A DNA stretch of 64,000 nucleotides from Desulfosporosinus fructosivorans (GCF_004766045.1 NZ_SPQQ01000003.1:744001-808000), one strand, 5' to 3'; shown: positions 50,791 to 60,435, numbered from the stretch's first letter. Numbers and translations are program-made. The notes: generated by a model not told the origin, from the letters alone.

Positions 50791-50975
50791 ATAGCACAGT
50801 AACGAGCGATGAAGCTTTCTGGGGATGATTATCTCTAGGAAGCTTTTCTTCTCGCCAAGGGATGGCGATGGTTCCCACTCGCCATCCTTGGCTACGGAAC
50901 AATCGACCATCCTTGGTCAGCGCAACTTGAAAATCATACATAATTGAATTTCCCAACAGGATGGAGTTGTAGAGG
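50791..50975 (+). ncRNA. Structured 5' leader of the purine transport operon, class unknown
   Basis: Hairpin 1 has a 15-bp stem with three G-U pairs (50812-50826 with 50831-50845). Hairpin 2 pairs CCAAGGGATGGCGA (50855-50868) with TCGCCATCCTTGG (50879-50891), with one bulge. The word CCATCCTTGG recurs at 50907-50916, so the left arm of hairpin 2 could pair with either copy, a layout seen in attenuators. It does not match the purine riboswitch consensus. A regulatory role is inference. Confidence 0.45.
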
Positions 50976-52082
50976 TTGAACTTAAAATTCAGACGGATCT
51001 TAAAACAAGTTGCAGTATTGTTTGCTGCTTTGGTGGGAGCGTTGCTAGTCGGTGCATTATTTCTGCTTTTAGCCAAGTCGGACCCAATTATTGCTTATGG
51101 GGTTATGTTTTCAGGTCCAGTGCATGACAAATACGGGATAACCGAGACCTTGGTGCGGTCAGTTCCCCTACTCTTGGTGGGGTTGGGTATTGTTATTTCT
51201 TTCCGAAGTGGAATTATTAACATTGGAGCAGAGGGGCAGATTCTAGCAGGAGCTATTGGCGCGGCCGCGGTAGCCAACTCCTTGCCCGATATGCCAGCGG
51301 TAATCCTACTCCCATTGATATTTTTAATTGGTGGTTTGAGTGGTGCGATTTGGGGGGGGATTGCGGGCTGGTTGAAGGCACGGCTATCAGTAAATGAGAT
51401 TCTCAGTACGGTGATGCTTAATCAAATTGCGTTTCAGCTATATATGTTTCTGATACGTGGTCCGTTAATTGACCCAAATGAGGTATCGTACGGCACAGGC
51501 GTACCACAGACAGCCTTAATCCCAGATCAAGTCTGGCTTAGCCGCCTAATTCCAGGTACGAGACTCCATTCGGGTCTGATTTTCGCGCTTGTGTTAGCAG
51601 TATTGGTTTATATCTTCTTATGGCGAACCAGTATTGGATATCGCATGCGAGCAGTGGGGGCAGGACCTGAGGCCGCCCGTTACGCGGGTATTAGAGTGGA
51701 ATGGTATTTAGTACTGGCGATGGCCCTTGCGGGTGGTATGGCTGGACTGGCAGGTGTAGTCGAGGTAACTGGAGTTCATCACCGCGCTTTAGAGGGTATA
51801 TCTGCAGGGTACGGGTTCAGTGGTATTGTGGCTGCATTGTTTGGTCGCCTGCATCCATTGGGGACTATACCTGCGGCGGTGCTGTTCGGAGCCTTGCTGT
51901 TAGGGGCGGATATGATGCAAAGGGCTGTAAACATTCCGGCAGCCATGATCATGGTAATTCAAGGACTAGTCGTCCTATTTGTGGTGTCAAGTGATTATTT
52001 CCAAAGGAACTCAGGTTCTTTAACCGTATTAAAGGCTAAGTTCTTTAGGGAAAAAGTGGACAAGGAAGGTGGCGAGTCATAA
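50976..52082 (+). CDS. Nucleoside/purine ABC transporter permease 1 (set 1)
   Basis: The 368-residue protein is a BPD_transp_2-family permease of the BMP-associated type (YufP/NupP-like), with about 9-10 TM helices and signature stretches SFRSGIINIGAEGQILAGA and AVGAGPEAARYAGIRVEWY. TTG 50976 is used, nine bases from GGATGGAG; a stop codon lies just upstream in frame. It overlaps the second permease by one base (TAATG). Together with the next three genes it forms a complete importer for nucleosides or purine bases. Confidence 0.9.
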   Translation: MNLKFRRILKQVAVLFAALVGALLVGALFLLLAKSDPIIAYGVMFSGPVHDKYGITETLVRSVPLLLVGLGIVISFRSGIINIGAEGQILAGAIGAAAVANSLPDMPAVILLPLIFLIGGLSGAIWGGIAGWLKARLSVNEILSTVMLNQIAFQLYMFLIRGPLIDPNEVSYGTGVPQTALIPDQVWLSRLIPGTRLHSGLIFALVLAVLVYIFLWRTSIGYRMRAVGAGPEAARYAGIRVEWYLVLAMALAGGMAGLAGVVEVTGVHHRALEGISAGYGFSGIVAALFGRLHPLGTIPAAVLFGALLLGADMMQRAVNIPAAMIMVIQGLVVLFVVSSDYFQRNSGSLTVLKAKFFREKVDKEGGES

Positions 52083-53017
52083 TGGACAGTGTTATGAATT
52101 CCGATATTATCATTATTATCCTCGCGACTGGAATCCGTCTGGCCACGCCTTACTTGTTAGCAGCCTTAGGGGAAATGTTTGTTCAACGCTCAGGTGTTTA
52201 TAACCTAGGCGTGGAAGGAATCATGATGATGGGAGCTTTTGCGGGCTTTTTTGCGACTCTGCAGTTGGGAAGTCCGCTCTTAGGCATTCTTGTTAGCTTG
52301 GCCATCGGGGCGTTAATGGGCTTATTAATGGCTGTGGTCAGCGTCACCTTTAAGGCTGAACAGGGAATTAGTGGTATTGGACTTTACATGTTTGGCTGGG
52401 GTCTATCAGGGTTGTTGTTTCGCCTATACGTGGGAGGAATTACGTCCATCGAAGGCTTGAAGGCCATAAAAATTCCCCTGCTTAGTACTATTCCATTCTT
52501 AGGGCCAGTACTATTTGAACATAACGTTTTAGTATATACTGCGTTTCTACTGGTTCCGTTGACAGGCTTTATACTTTTTAAAACGAGTTGGGGGCTCAAT
52601 GTGCGGGCAGTTGGCAATAAACCGGAGGCAGCAGACACCCTGGGGGTAAGTGTTGTTCGCATTAGGTATCAGTGTTTGGTTGTAGGCGGTATGCTAGCCG
52701 CTCTGGCCGGAGCCTTCCTGACTATTGGTCAAGCGAATATGTATGCTGACAATATTACGGCAGGCAGAGGCTTTATCGCCATTGCCCTAGTTTACTTCGG
52801 ACGTTGGAGTCCTTGGGGTATTTTGCTTGGTTCTCTCTTATTTAGTCTGGCTGATTCCTTTCAGAGCATGGTTCAAGTGTTGGGAATCAATTTCCCCTAC
52901 GAATTGGCCGTTATTTTGCCTTACATGGTCACAATTATAGCTCTGGCAATTTCCTATGGACGCGTCTGGGCCCCAGCAGCATTGGGTAAACCCTTTGAAC
53001 GCGGAACCAGAGGTTAA
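52082..53017 (+). CDS. Nucleoside/purine ABC transporter permease 2 (set 1)
   Basis: The 311-residue permease is the YufQ/NupQ-like partner of the previous gene (ALGEMFVQRSGVYNLGVEGIMMMGA, VGNKPEAADTLGVSV), with about 8-9 TM helices. The start codon overlaps the stop of permease 1, indicating coupled translation. The matched pair is characteristic of BMP-type nucleoside importers. Confidence 0.92.
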   Translation: MDSVMNSDIIIIILATGIRLATPYLLAALGEMFVQRSGVYNLGVEGIMMMGAFAGFFATLQLGSPLLGILVSLAIGALMGLLMAVVSVTFKAEQGISGIGLYMFGWGLSGLLFRLYVGGITSIEGLKAIKIPLLSTIPFLGPVLFEHNVLVYTAFLLVPLTGFILFKTSWGLNVRAVGNKPEAADTLGVSVVRIRYQCLVVGGMLAALAGAFLTIGQANMYADNITAGRGFIAIALVYFGRWSPWGILLGSLLFSLADSFQSMVQVLGINFPYELAVILPYMVTIIALAISYGRVWAPAALGKPFERGTRG

Positions 53018-53048
53018 TTATAAAAGAAAAGTTTAGGAGGAAAAAGAC

Positions 53049-54074
53049 ATGAAGAAAAGAGTACTAGCTCTATTGTTGGCTGCCCTTACTCTCTTAGCCT
53101 TAACTGGCTGTGGTACCAAAACGACCGCTAAGTCAGATCCTGCCCCTGATACCGCAAAAGTGGAAAAGATTCGCATCGCTCTTGTACTTCCTGCTACTGT
53201 TGATGATTTGGCTTGGGGCCAGTCCATGGTGGAAGGTCTAAAAGCTGTTCAGAAAACCATGGGTGAAGACAAAGTTGAGCTTGCCATCAGTGAAAAGTTG
53301 GGTAATGCTGTGGATGCAGGGTCTGCCATACGCCAGTATGCAACCCAGGGGTATGGCATTATCTTTGCCCACGGTTCTCAGTACCAAAGCGTCTTAAGCG
53401 AAATTACCAAGGACTTCCCTAAAACAACCTTCGCCTATGGTACTGGTTTTGCGACTCAACCCAACGTTTTTGCATATGATCCACAGGCCCAAGAAGGTGG
53501 CTATCTGCTAGGTATGCTTGCAGCCATGACATCTAAAACGGGTATCGTGGGGATTGTTGGACCTGTCGAATCCGGTGATGCAGTTAAGTATAATTATGGT
53601 GTACAGCAAGGTGTACTTAAGGGTAAAGCAGATGTTAAAGCGCGTATCGCCTATACTGGCTCTTTTAATGATATAGTGGGTGCAGGCAACCTGGCCAAAA
53701 CCCAAATGAGTGCTGGAGCAGATATCCTCACTGGTTCCTCGCAGCAAGCTGTTGGAGCTTTGAGAGCAGTCGCCGAAACCCAAGGTAAATACTGGCTATC
53801 AACGGATATGGACCAAAGCGGTATTGCCCCTGACCATGTTTTGGCTGCCCAAGTGTATAACTGGGAAAAAGTTGTCAATAAAATAATTGAATTACGCAAA
53901 AATGGAACTCTCGGTGGACAAGTCTTAACCTTGAGTTTTGCTGACGGAACGATTGAATTAAAGTACAATGCTAAATTGGCTGACAAGATCCCGGCAGAAG
54001 CTAAAGCCGCAGTTGAACAGGCTAAGCAAGACATCATTAGCGGTAAATTAAAGGTGGAATTACCGAAGAAATAA
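53049..54074 (+). CDS. BMP-family purine/nucleoside-binding lipoprotein (set 1)
   Basis: The 341-residue lipoprotein has a signal peptide ending LALTGCG and the BMP (PnrA/TmpC) fold: IRIALVLPATVDDLAWGQSM, YGIIFAHGSQYQSVL, TTFAYGTG and DAKSxx-type loop GSSQQAVGALRAVAETQGKYW. Relatives bind purine nucleosides or bases. GGAGG precedes the ATG. Set 1 has its binding protein third in the operon, unlike set 2 where it is first. Confidence 0.92.
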   Translation: MKKRVLALLLAALTLLALTGCGTKTTAKSDPAPDTAKVEKIRIALVLPATVDDLAWGQSMVEGLKAVQKTMGEDKVELAISEKLGNAVDAGSAIRQYATQGYGIIFAHGSQYQSVLSEITKDFPKTTFAYGTGFATQPNVFAYDPQAQEGGYLLGMLAAMTSKTGIVGIVGPVESGDAVKYNYGVQQGVLKGKADVKARIAYTGSFNDIVGAGNLAKTQMSAGADILTGSSQQAVGALRAVAETQGKYWLSTDMDQSGIAPDHVLAAQVYNWEKVVNKIIELRKNGTLGGQVLTLSFADGTIELKYNAKLADKIPAEAKAAVEQAKQDIISGKLKVELPKK

Positions 54075-54087
54075 CGGGTGAATACAA

Positions 54088-55608
54088 ATGGCTGAAAAGA
54101 TTGAGCACCTAGAGATGTGTGGAATCACTAAACGTTTTCCCGGTGTCCTAAGTAACCGCGATGTCAATATCCATATAAAAGCTGGCGAGGTATTGGCTAT
54201 TCTTGGTGAAAATGGAGCAGGCAAAACCACATTGATGAATATCCTTTACGGCCTTTATCAAGCAGATGAAGGTAAAATTTTGCTAAATGGTAAACCAGTC
54301 AAGATAAATTCTCCTCGGGAAGCCATTGCTCACGGGATAGGTATGGTACACCAGCACTTTATGCTGGTGCCTACACTTACCGTTAGTGAAAATGTCATAT
54401 TAGGGCTATCTAAGACGTTCTTAGTGGATCTTAAAACGGCAGCCCAAAGGATTCAAGAAATTACGGATACCTATGGTTTAGCCATTAATCCTGATGCTTA
54501 CGTTTGGCAACTAAGTGTTGGAGAACAGCAGCGTGTAGAGATAATCAAAGCACTTTATCGTGGTGCTAACCTATTAATTCTTGATGAACCGACAGCGGTT
54601 CTCACTCCCCAAGAGTCCAATGAGTTAATCCAGTTACTCAGGAATATGTCCGCACAGGGTAACTCAATCATCTTGATTAGCCACAAATTACACGAAGTGA
54701 TGGCCTTGAGCGATAGGGTTACCGTACTTAGGGATGGTGAAGTGTGCGCTGATGTCTTGACTAGGGATACCTCTCAGGAAGCCCTTGCCCAGCTGATGGT
54801 GGGCCGAGAAATGGCTCCCTGTAGAAGGGAAGGAATGTTCTCTCCAGGGAAGACGGTTCTAGAGCTCCAGGATGTTTTCGCCCATGGGGATAAAGGGACA
54901 GAGGCTTTGGCAGGAGTTTCTCTCACGATCAGAGAAGGAGAGATATTAGGCATTGCTGGGGTTTCAGGGAACGGGCAAAAAGAACTTGCCGAAGTAATCG
55001 CTGGGCTGAGAAAACTAAGTAAAGGTAGGATTAGTTTAAACGGTAAAGATTGCACGAAAATGTCACCGGCTCGTATCATCCAGCAGGGTCTGGGTTATAT
55101 CCCAGAAGACAGGCTTCATGTGGGAACCCTTCCTTCCTTTAGTATCTGGGAAAACCTGATTCTTAAGGATCACCACCTGCCCCCCTTTGCAAAACGTTTA
55201 CTGCTCCAAAACCGGGTAATTATGTCGCACAGTTCATCTTTGGTAGAAAAGTACGGGATAAAAACTCCGAACTTGGAAACCCCCACAGGGAGGCTGTCTG
55301 GTGGCAACATCCAGCGGGTTATTCTTGCCAGAGAAATAACCCGTAGTCCTGTAGCGCTGGTAGCGGCTTATCCTACCCGAGGGTTGGACATCGGGGCAAC
55401 GGAGTATTTGCATAGCAAACTCCTAGAAGCCCGTGGTAATGGAATTGGAATCATGTTGATTTCTGAGGATCTCGAAGAACTGTTGAGTATCTGTGACAAC
55501 ATAGCAGTGCTTTATGAGGGAAGGGTCATGAAGGTCATGTCGGTTGAGGAAACAGATGAACGTATTTTGGGACTATTAATGGCTGGTATAGCCGAGGAGG
55601 CTTCTTAA
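54088..55608 (+). CDS. Nucleoside/purine ABC transporter ATPase (set 1)
   Basis: The 506-residue ATPase has two ABC domains. The first has Walker A GENGAGKT (40-47), LSVGEQQRVEI and LLILDEPTAVL. The second has the degenerate Walker A GVSGNGQKEL and LSGGNIQRVILAREI, as is normal in the RbsA/YufO group. It energises permeases 1 and 2. It starts 13 bases after the binding-protein gene. The next gene, another BMP protein 83 bases away, opens set 2. Confidence 0.94.
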   Translation: MAEKIEHLEMCGITKRFPGVLSNRDVNIHIKAGEVLAILGENGAGKTTLMNILYGLYQADEGKILLNGKPVKINSPREAIAHGIGMVHQHFMLVPTLTVSENVILGLSKTFLVDLKTAAQRIQEITDTYGLAINPDAYVWQLSVGEQQRVEIIKALYRGANLLILDEPTAVLTPQESNELIQLLRNMSAQGNSIILISHKLHEVMALSDRVTVLRDGEVCADVLTRDTSQEALAQLMVGREMAPCRREGMFSPGKTVLELQDVFAHGDKGTEALAGVSLTIREGEILGIAGVSGNGQKELAEVIAGLRKLSKGRISLNGKDCTKMSPARIIQQGLGYIPEDRLHVGTLPSFSIWENLILKDHHLPPFAKRLLLQNRVIMSHSSSLVEKYGIKTPNLETPTGRLSGGNIQRVILAREITRSPVALVAAYPTRGLDIGATEYLHSKLLEARGNGIGIMLISEDLEELLSICDNIAVLYEGRVMKVMSVEETDERILGLLMAGIAEEAS

Positions 55609-55691
55609 TTTAGTACTAGTTAGCACTTTCCCAGGTTCATATTTTCCTTAAGCGTGACAATAAAAAAGAGAAGAAATCGGAGGAAAGAGAA

Positions 55692-56819
55692 ATGAGTTTT
55701 AAACGGAGAGGTACAGTTTTAATCACTTTATTAGTATCACTATTGCTAGTTATCTCAGGCTGTGGTGCTAAGGCTCCGACCCCAGCTGCTACCCCAGCGC
55801 CTGATGCCGCTGCAGCAAAAATCAAAGTAGCCTTTGTATATGTTGGACCAGTAGGTGACTTTGGCTATACTTACGCCCAGGATCAGGGTCGAAAATACCT
55901 CGAAGCCAATATGAAGAACGTTGAAACAGCCTTCGTGGAAAACGTTCCTGAGACTGCAGACTGTGAACGTGTTTTCACGGATTTTGCACAAAAGGGCTAC
56001 AATGTCATTATCGGCACCAGCTATGGCTACATGGATTATATGGTTAATGTGTCCAAGAAATTCCCGAATGTCGTCTTTGAACATTGCAGTGGCTATAAAA
56101 CCACTGACAATTTAGGCACTTATTTCAATCGTGACTATCAAGCCCGCTATCTGACCGGAATGGTGGCAGGCAAATACACCACGACCAATGTGATTGGATT
56201 TATTGCACCCTTCGGTACACCTGAAGTTATCCGCAATATCAACGCGTTTACGCTTGGAGCTCAGTCAGTGAACCCTAAAATCCAAGTTAACGTTGTTTGG
56301 ACAAATTCTTGGAACGATCCCCCGACGGAGAAAACTGCTGCCAATAGTCTGATTGACGCAGGAGCAGACATGTTGGCAATGCATGTTGATTCGCCAACCT
56401 TTGCTCAGACCGCCCAGGACAGGGGTAAGCTTGCCATCGGTCACGATTCCGATATGACAAAATTTGCTCCTAATGCTCTCCTCGTGGGTGATGTATCCAA
56501 CTGGGGTCCTTATTTTGTGGACGTGATCAAGCAAGTTGAAGCCAAAACCTGGAAACCAACACAATACTTTGGTGGAATGAAAGACGGCGGTATCATTGAT
56601 ATAACACCGTTCAGTGATAAGGTCGACAAAGACTTCCAAGCTCTCGTACTTGCCAAAAAACAAGATATCATGAGTGGTAAATTTGATCCATTCTCGGGAC
56701 CAATCTATGACCAAAGTGGCGCTCTGAAGATCAAAGAAGGAGAAGCCGGTAAAGATGATCTTCTCCTTTCCTATAACTGGTTTGTCAAAGGCGTTCAAGG
56801 AACCATTCCGAAATCTTAA
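55692..56819 (+). CDS. BMP-family purine/nucleoside-binding lipoprotein (set 2)
   Basis: The 375-residue lipoprotein has a signal ending VISGCG, a Pro/Ala-rich linker and the BMP fold (KVAFVYVGPVGDFGYTYAQDQGR, YNVIIGTSYGYMDYM, NVVFEHCSGY, TVWTNSWNDPPTEK-type loop). It differs considerably from the set 1 protein and probably has another ligand preference. GGAGG precedes the ATG. A strong hairpin (56846-56880) follows before the ATPase gene, which could give this gene more transcript than the rest. Confidence 0.92.
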   Translation: MSFKRRGTVLITLLVSLLLVISGCGAKAPTPAATPAPDAAAAKIKVAFVYVGPVGDFGYTYAQDQGRKYLEANMKNVETAFVENVPETADCERVFTDFAQKGYNVIIGTSYGYMDYMVNVSKKFPNVVFEHCSGYKTTDNLGTYFNRDYQARYLTGMVAGKYTTTNVIGFIAPFGTPEVIRNINAFTLGAQSVNPKIQVNVVWTNSWNDPPTEKTAANSLIDAGADMLAMHVDSPTFAQTAQDRGKLAIGHDSDMTKFAPNALLVGDVSNWGPYFVDVIKQVEAKTWKPTQYFGGMKDGGIIDITPFSDKVDKDFQALVLAKKQDIMSGKFDPFSGPIYDQSGALKIKEGEAGKDDLLLSYNWFVKGVQGTIPKS

Positions 56820-56845
56820 ACGATGCGATATTAAGAATGATGTTA

Positions 56846-56880
56846 ACCACAAACCGGTGAGACTCTCGCCGGTTTGTGGT
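56846..56880 (+). terminator. Intercistronic hairpin after the set 2 binding protein
   Basis: A 12-bp perfect stem (56846-56857 with 56869-56880) extends to 16 bp with one U-G pair and a 3-base loop. No T tract follows. It is more likely a partial terminator or mRNA-stability hairpin than a full stop, since the ATPase SD begins about ten bases later. Confidence 0.6.
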
Positions 56881-56902
56881 AATGTTTGAAAGGATGAACT
56901 CA

Positions 56903-58423
56903 ATGGGAGATACACCCATGGTGGAAATGCGTAACATCAGTAAAGAATTTCCGGGCATCCTAGCCAATGATCAAGTTTCCTTTGACGTTAAATCCGGCGA
57001 AATCCACGCTCTGCTGGGTGAGAATGGGGCGGGCAAAAGCACGTTGATGAGTGTGCTGACAGGTCTCTATCATCCCGACGGGGGTCAGATCTATATTGAA
57101 GGCAAAAAAACTGAATTCTCGTCCCCCAAGGATGCGGTCAACTGCGGCATCGGAATGGTGCACCAGCATTTCAAGCTTGTTCAGCCATTTACTGTGGCGG
57201 AGAACATCATGCTTAGTATTAAGGACCTGAAACAGATTTATAACCTTAAAGAGATTGAACAGCAAATAATCAAGCAATCGGAAGCATTTGGACTTTCTAT
57301 TGATCCCAAAGCGAAAATCTGGCAGCTCTCGGTCGGTGAACAGCAGAGAGTGGAAATCATCAAATTGCTCCTGCTTGGTGCCCAGGTTTTGATACTCGAT
57401 GAACCGACCGCTGTTTTGACGCCGCAGGAAGCAAATGCTCTATTTAAGACGCTTTTAAAGATGATTGAGAGCGGGAAATCAGTGATTCTTATTTCGCACA
57501 AGATGAATGAGGTTTTGGAAAATACGGATCGCATAACGGTTCTACGGGACGGTAAATCCATAGGTACGGTTGATACCAAAAATACCAATGAAAAAGAGCT
57601 TGCTAAAATGATGGTGGGCAGAAATATCGCGGACCAGTTAGTAAAGAAATCCTCTCGAAAACAAGATAAAATTTTTTCATTAGATAATGTATCGGCTTTG
57701 GGCAACAATGGTTTGCTGAAATTGAAAAGTATGTCACTTGATATATATGCCGGAGAAATACTGGGTATTGCGGGTGTTGACGGAAACGGTCAGAAAGAGC
57801 TTGCCGAAGTGGTGGCAGGCATACGTTCGGTTAAAATGGGAAACCTTGCTTTTTGTGGAAAAGACTGTACAAAATCCGGCCGTAAAAAGCGAATGAATCT
57901 CGGCATCAGCTACGTGCCGGAGGATCGCATGACAACTGGGCTGGCGCCGGACCTTAACGCCTATGAAAATATGGCGCTTAATAGTTATCGTAGCTATCGT
58001 GGCGCCTTTATTCGTTGGGATAAAGTTAAAAAGGACACCGATCGATTGATCCAGGCCTTTGATGTCAGGTTAGCGAGTAAGGCGAATCCCGTTAAAATGA
58101 TGTCTGGTGGAAACATCCAGAAGTTGCTGCTAGCGCGTGAAATAGATTCCGATCCCTTGCTAATCGTGGCGGTCTATCCCATGCGTGGCCTTGATATCGG
58201 TGCAACCGATTATGTCAAACGACTGCTCATAGAGCAGAGCGAAAAGGGTAAGGCAGTGCTCCTTATTTCCGAGGATCTGGAAGACCTTCTTTCCATGACG
58301 GATCGAATCATCGTAATGCACGGGGGCGAAATCATGGGCGTTGTAAAGCCGAGTGAAACAACGCGTGAAGAAATCGGCCTGATGATGGCCGGCAAAAGAA
58401 AGGTAGATCTTCATGAAGCTTAA
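56903..58423 (+). CDS. Nucleoside/purine ABC transporter ATPase (set 2)
   Basis: From ATG 56903 (AAAGGA seven bases before) the protein has 506 residues and two ABC domains: Walker A GENGAGKS, LSVGEQQRVEI and LILDEPTAVL in the first, GVDGNGQKEL and MSGGNIQKLLLAREI in the second. It parallels the set 1 ATPase in length and layout. An earlier frame start (56876) would lie within the preceding hairpin. Its end overlaps the next permease by 11 bases. Confidence 0.93.
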   Translation: MGDTPMVEMRNISKEFPGILANDQVSFDVKSGEIHALLGENGAGKSTLMSVLTGLYHPDGGQIYIEGKKTEFSSPKDAVNCGIGMVHQHFKLVQPFTVAENIMLSIKDLKQIYNLKEIEQQIIKQSEAFGLSIDPKAKIWQLSVGEQQRVEIIKLLLLGAQVLILDEPTAVLTPQEANALFKTLLKMIESGKSVILISHKMNEVLENTDRITVLRDGKSIGTVDTKNTNEKELAKMMVGRNIADQLVKKSSRKQDKIFSLDNVSALGNNGLLKLKSMSLDIYAGEILGIAGVDGNGQKELAEVVAGIRSVKMGNLAFCGKDCTKSGRKKRMNLGISYVPEDRMTTGLAPDLNAYENMALNSYRSYRGAFIRWDKVKKDTDRLIQAFDVRLASKANPVKMMSGGNIQKLLLAREIDSDPLLIVAVYPMRGLDIGATDYVKRLLIEQSEKGKAVLLISEDLEDLLSMTDRIIVMHGGEIMGVVKPSETTREEIGLMMAGKRKVDLHEA

Positions 58424-59486
58424 ACTGTTGGAAAGTTGGGAGATCAAAAAAACAAATTCCAGCTCTGCCCTGAAGAAGTTCGGCATCTCGGTGACTTCCA
58501 TTGTGCTGGGTTTACTTTTTGCGGGACTTTTTGTACTGATTACCGGCAAAGACCCTTTGGAGCTCTACAGCGAAATTCTTCATGCCTCCTTTGGTTCAAT
58601 CTATGGTCTCAGCGAAACGCTCGTGGAAATGATTCCTCTTGCCATTTGCTCGCTCGGTGTTTCACTGGCTTTCCGCATGCAATTATGGAACATCGGCGCG
58701 GAAGGGCAATTCTATATGGGCGCTTTCGGCGCGGCCTATTTCGCTCTGTTTTTTTCGGATCTGCCAATTTTAATCATGCTACCCCTGATGTTGCTGGCCG
58801 GTTTTATTTGCGGCGGGCTTTGGGCCTTGATTCCGGCAATTCCGAAGGCATTCTGGAATGTTAACGAAACCATCAGCTCTCTCTTGCTGAACTATGTGGC
58901 CTATTTTTGGATGGCCTATCTGGTCTATGGTCCTTGGAAAGACCCTAAGGGCAACAATTTCCCGCTCACGAAACAATTTCCTGAGAGCGCGACCATCCCT
59001 GTTTTCGGCAATACCCGAATCAGTTATGCAATCTTTCTTGTAGTTATCATTGCGTTAGCGATGTTTTTCCTGATTAAATATTCTAAGTGGGGATATGAGA
59101 TCTCCGTCAGCGGTTCCAGTCGCAAGGCGGCTGATTATGCCGGGATGAGTTATGTGAAAAATGTTCTGAAGGTGATGTTCTTAAGTGGTGCCATCGCGGG
59201 AATTGCTGGCATGGCCGAGGTTTCAGGCGTGCTGCACCGACTGCAGCAGACGATTTCTCCTGGCTACGGCTACACCGCCATACTCATAGCTCTGCTCGCC
59301 CGGTTGAACCCCTTAAGTATCGTACTTGTATCGTTTATGATGGGCGCGCTGCTGGTGGGCGGCTTCAGTCTGCGGACCTCTGGTTTTCCATCAAGTATGG
59401 TGTCCATGTTTCAAGGCTCGATTCTGTTCTTCGTATTGGCTGGCGAAGTCTTTAATAATTACCGTTTGGTAAGAAAGAAGGTATGA
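58413..59486 (+). CDS. Nucleoside/purine ABC transporter permease 1 (set 2)
   Basis: The 357-residue permease has about nine TM helices and the family stretches LAFRMQLWNIGAEGQFYMGA and SGSSRKAADYAGMSYVK. It overlaps the ATPase gene. The DNA of this and the adjoining set 2 genes appears richer in G+C at third positions than set 1, which may point to separate origins of the two sets, though I did not compute it. Confidence 0.92.
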   Translation: MKLKLLESWEIKKTNSSSALKKFGISVTSIVLGLLFAGLFVLITGKDPLELYSEILHASFGSIYGLSETLVEMIPLAICSLGVSLAFRMQLWNIGAEGQFYMGAFGAAYFALFFSDLPILIMLPLMLLAGFICGGLWALIPAIPKAFWNVNETISSLLLNYVAYFWMAYLVYGPWKDPKGNNFPLTKQFPESATIPVFGNTRISYAIFLVVIIALAMFFLIKYSKWGYEISVSGSSRKAADYAGMSYVKNVLKVMFLSGAIAGIAGMAEVSGVLHRLQQTISPGYGYTAILIALLARLNPLSIVLVSFMMGALLVGGFSLRTSGFPSSMVSMFQGSILFFVLAGEVFNNYRLVRKKV

Positions 59487-59490
59487 CGGT

Positions 59491-60423
59491 ATGGATTTAA
59501 ACTATATCATCGCCATCTTAGCAGCTGGAGTTGTGGCAGGCACTCCGATTCTCTATGCGTCTCTGGGTGAAGTCATTGCCGAGCGTGGCGGCATCCTAAA
59601 CCTGGGCGTGGAAGGCATGATGCTGGTGGGAGCCGTGAGCGCTTTTTACGTGGGGACCTTTACACAAAACAAATGGCTGGGTCTCTTAGTGGCCTTGCTG
59701 GCGGGCGGACTTATGGCGCTCATTCATGCGGTCATCACCATCTCTTTCCGGGCGAGTCAGGTAGCGAGCGGCCTGGCGTTGACTATTTTCGGTACGGGTC
59801 TGTCTGCCTACCTAGGACGTAACTTGGTGGGAATTCCACCCACTTCAACCTTTAAGGTCGTTGCAGTTCCGGGCCTCTCTCAAATTCCTGTCCTCGGGGA
59901 AATCTTTTTCAAGCAAGATGTTATGGTTTACCTCAGCGTGGTGCTAGTTGTCATCCTGTGGTTTGTCCTTTATAAAACCAAAGCAGGACTGCTGCTCAGG
60001 GCAGCGGGTGAAAATCCATCCGCCGTCGATGCTCTGGGACACAACATCTTTTTCATTCGCTATGCCGCTGTGATCGTCGGAGGGATGCTCGCTGGCGCAG
60101 GTGGTGCTTATCTATCGCTAGCCTATTCTACCTCTTGGATTGAAAACATGTCGGCTGGCCGCGGCTGGATTGCGGTCGCACTCGTTATTTTCGCTGTCTG
60201 GGATCCGCGTCGTGCGCTTTTGGGTGCCTGGCTGTTTGGTGTTATAGCTTCCTTGGGTCTGCATCTTCAAGCCTTAGGGGTCATGATTCCCTCCAATTTC
60301 TTACAGATGCTGCCTTATATTTTTACATTTGCAGTGTTAGTCCTCACCACACGAGAAACAAAAAACAGGCGTTCGGGAACACCTGCTGCACTGGGACTTT
60401 CATATTCTCGCGAGGAACGATAA
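59491..60423 (+). CDS. Nucleoside/purine ABC transporter permease 2 (set 2)
   Basis: The 310-residue permease (SLGEVIAERGGILNLGVEGMMLVGA, AAGENPSAVDALGHNIFF) is the partner of the preceding one, 4 bases apart. About eight or nine TM helices are visible. It is followed directly by the adenine deaminase gene. Confidence 0.93.
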   Translation: MDLNYIIAILAAGVVAGTPILYASLGEVIAERGGILNLGVEGMMLVGAVSAFYVGTFTQNKWLGLLVALLAGGLMALIHAVITISFRASQVASGLALTIFGTGLSAYLGRNLVGIPPTSTFKVVAVPGLSQIPVLGEIFFKQDVMVYLSVVLVVILWFVLYKTKAGLLLRAAGENPSAVDALGHNIFFIRYAAVIVGGMLAGAGGAYLSLAYSTSWIENMSAGRGWIAVALVIFAVWDPRRALLGAWLFGVIASLGLHLQALGVMIPSNFLQMLPYIFTFAVLVLTTRETKNRRSGTPAALGLSYSREER

Positions 60424-60435
60424 GGAGTGACGACA

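Noticed and set aside
50791..50975. Purine riboswitch upstream of the purine transporters
   Set aside because: The conserved purine aptamer words (TATA...GATATGG, GTTTCTACC, ACCGTAAA, GACTATA) are absent; kept only as an unassigned structured leader.
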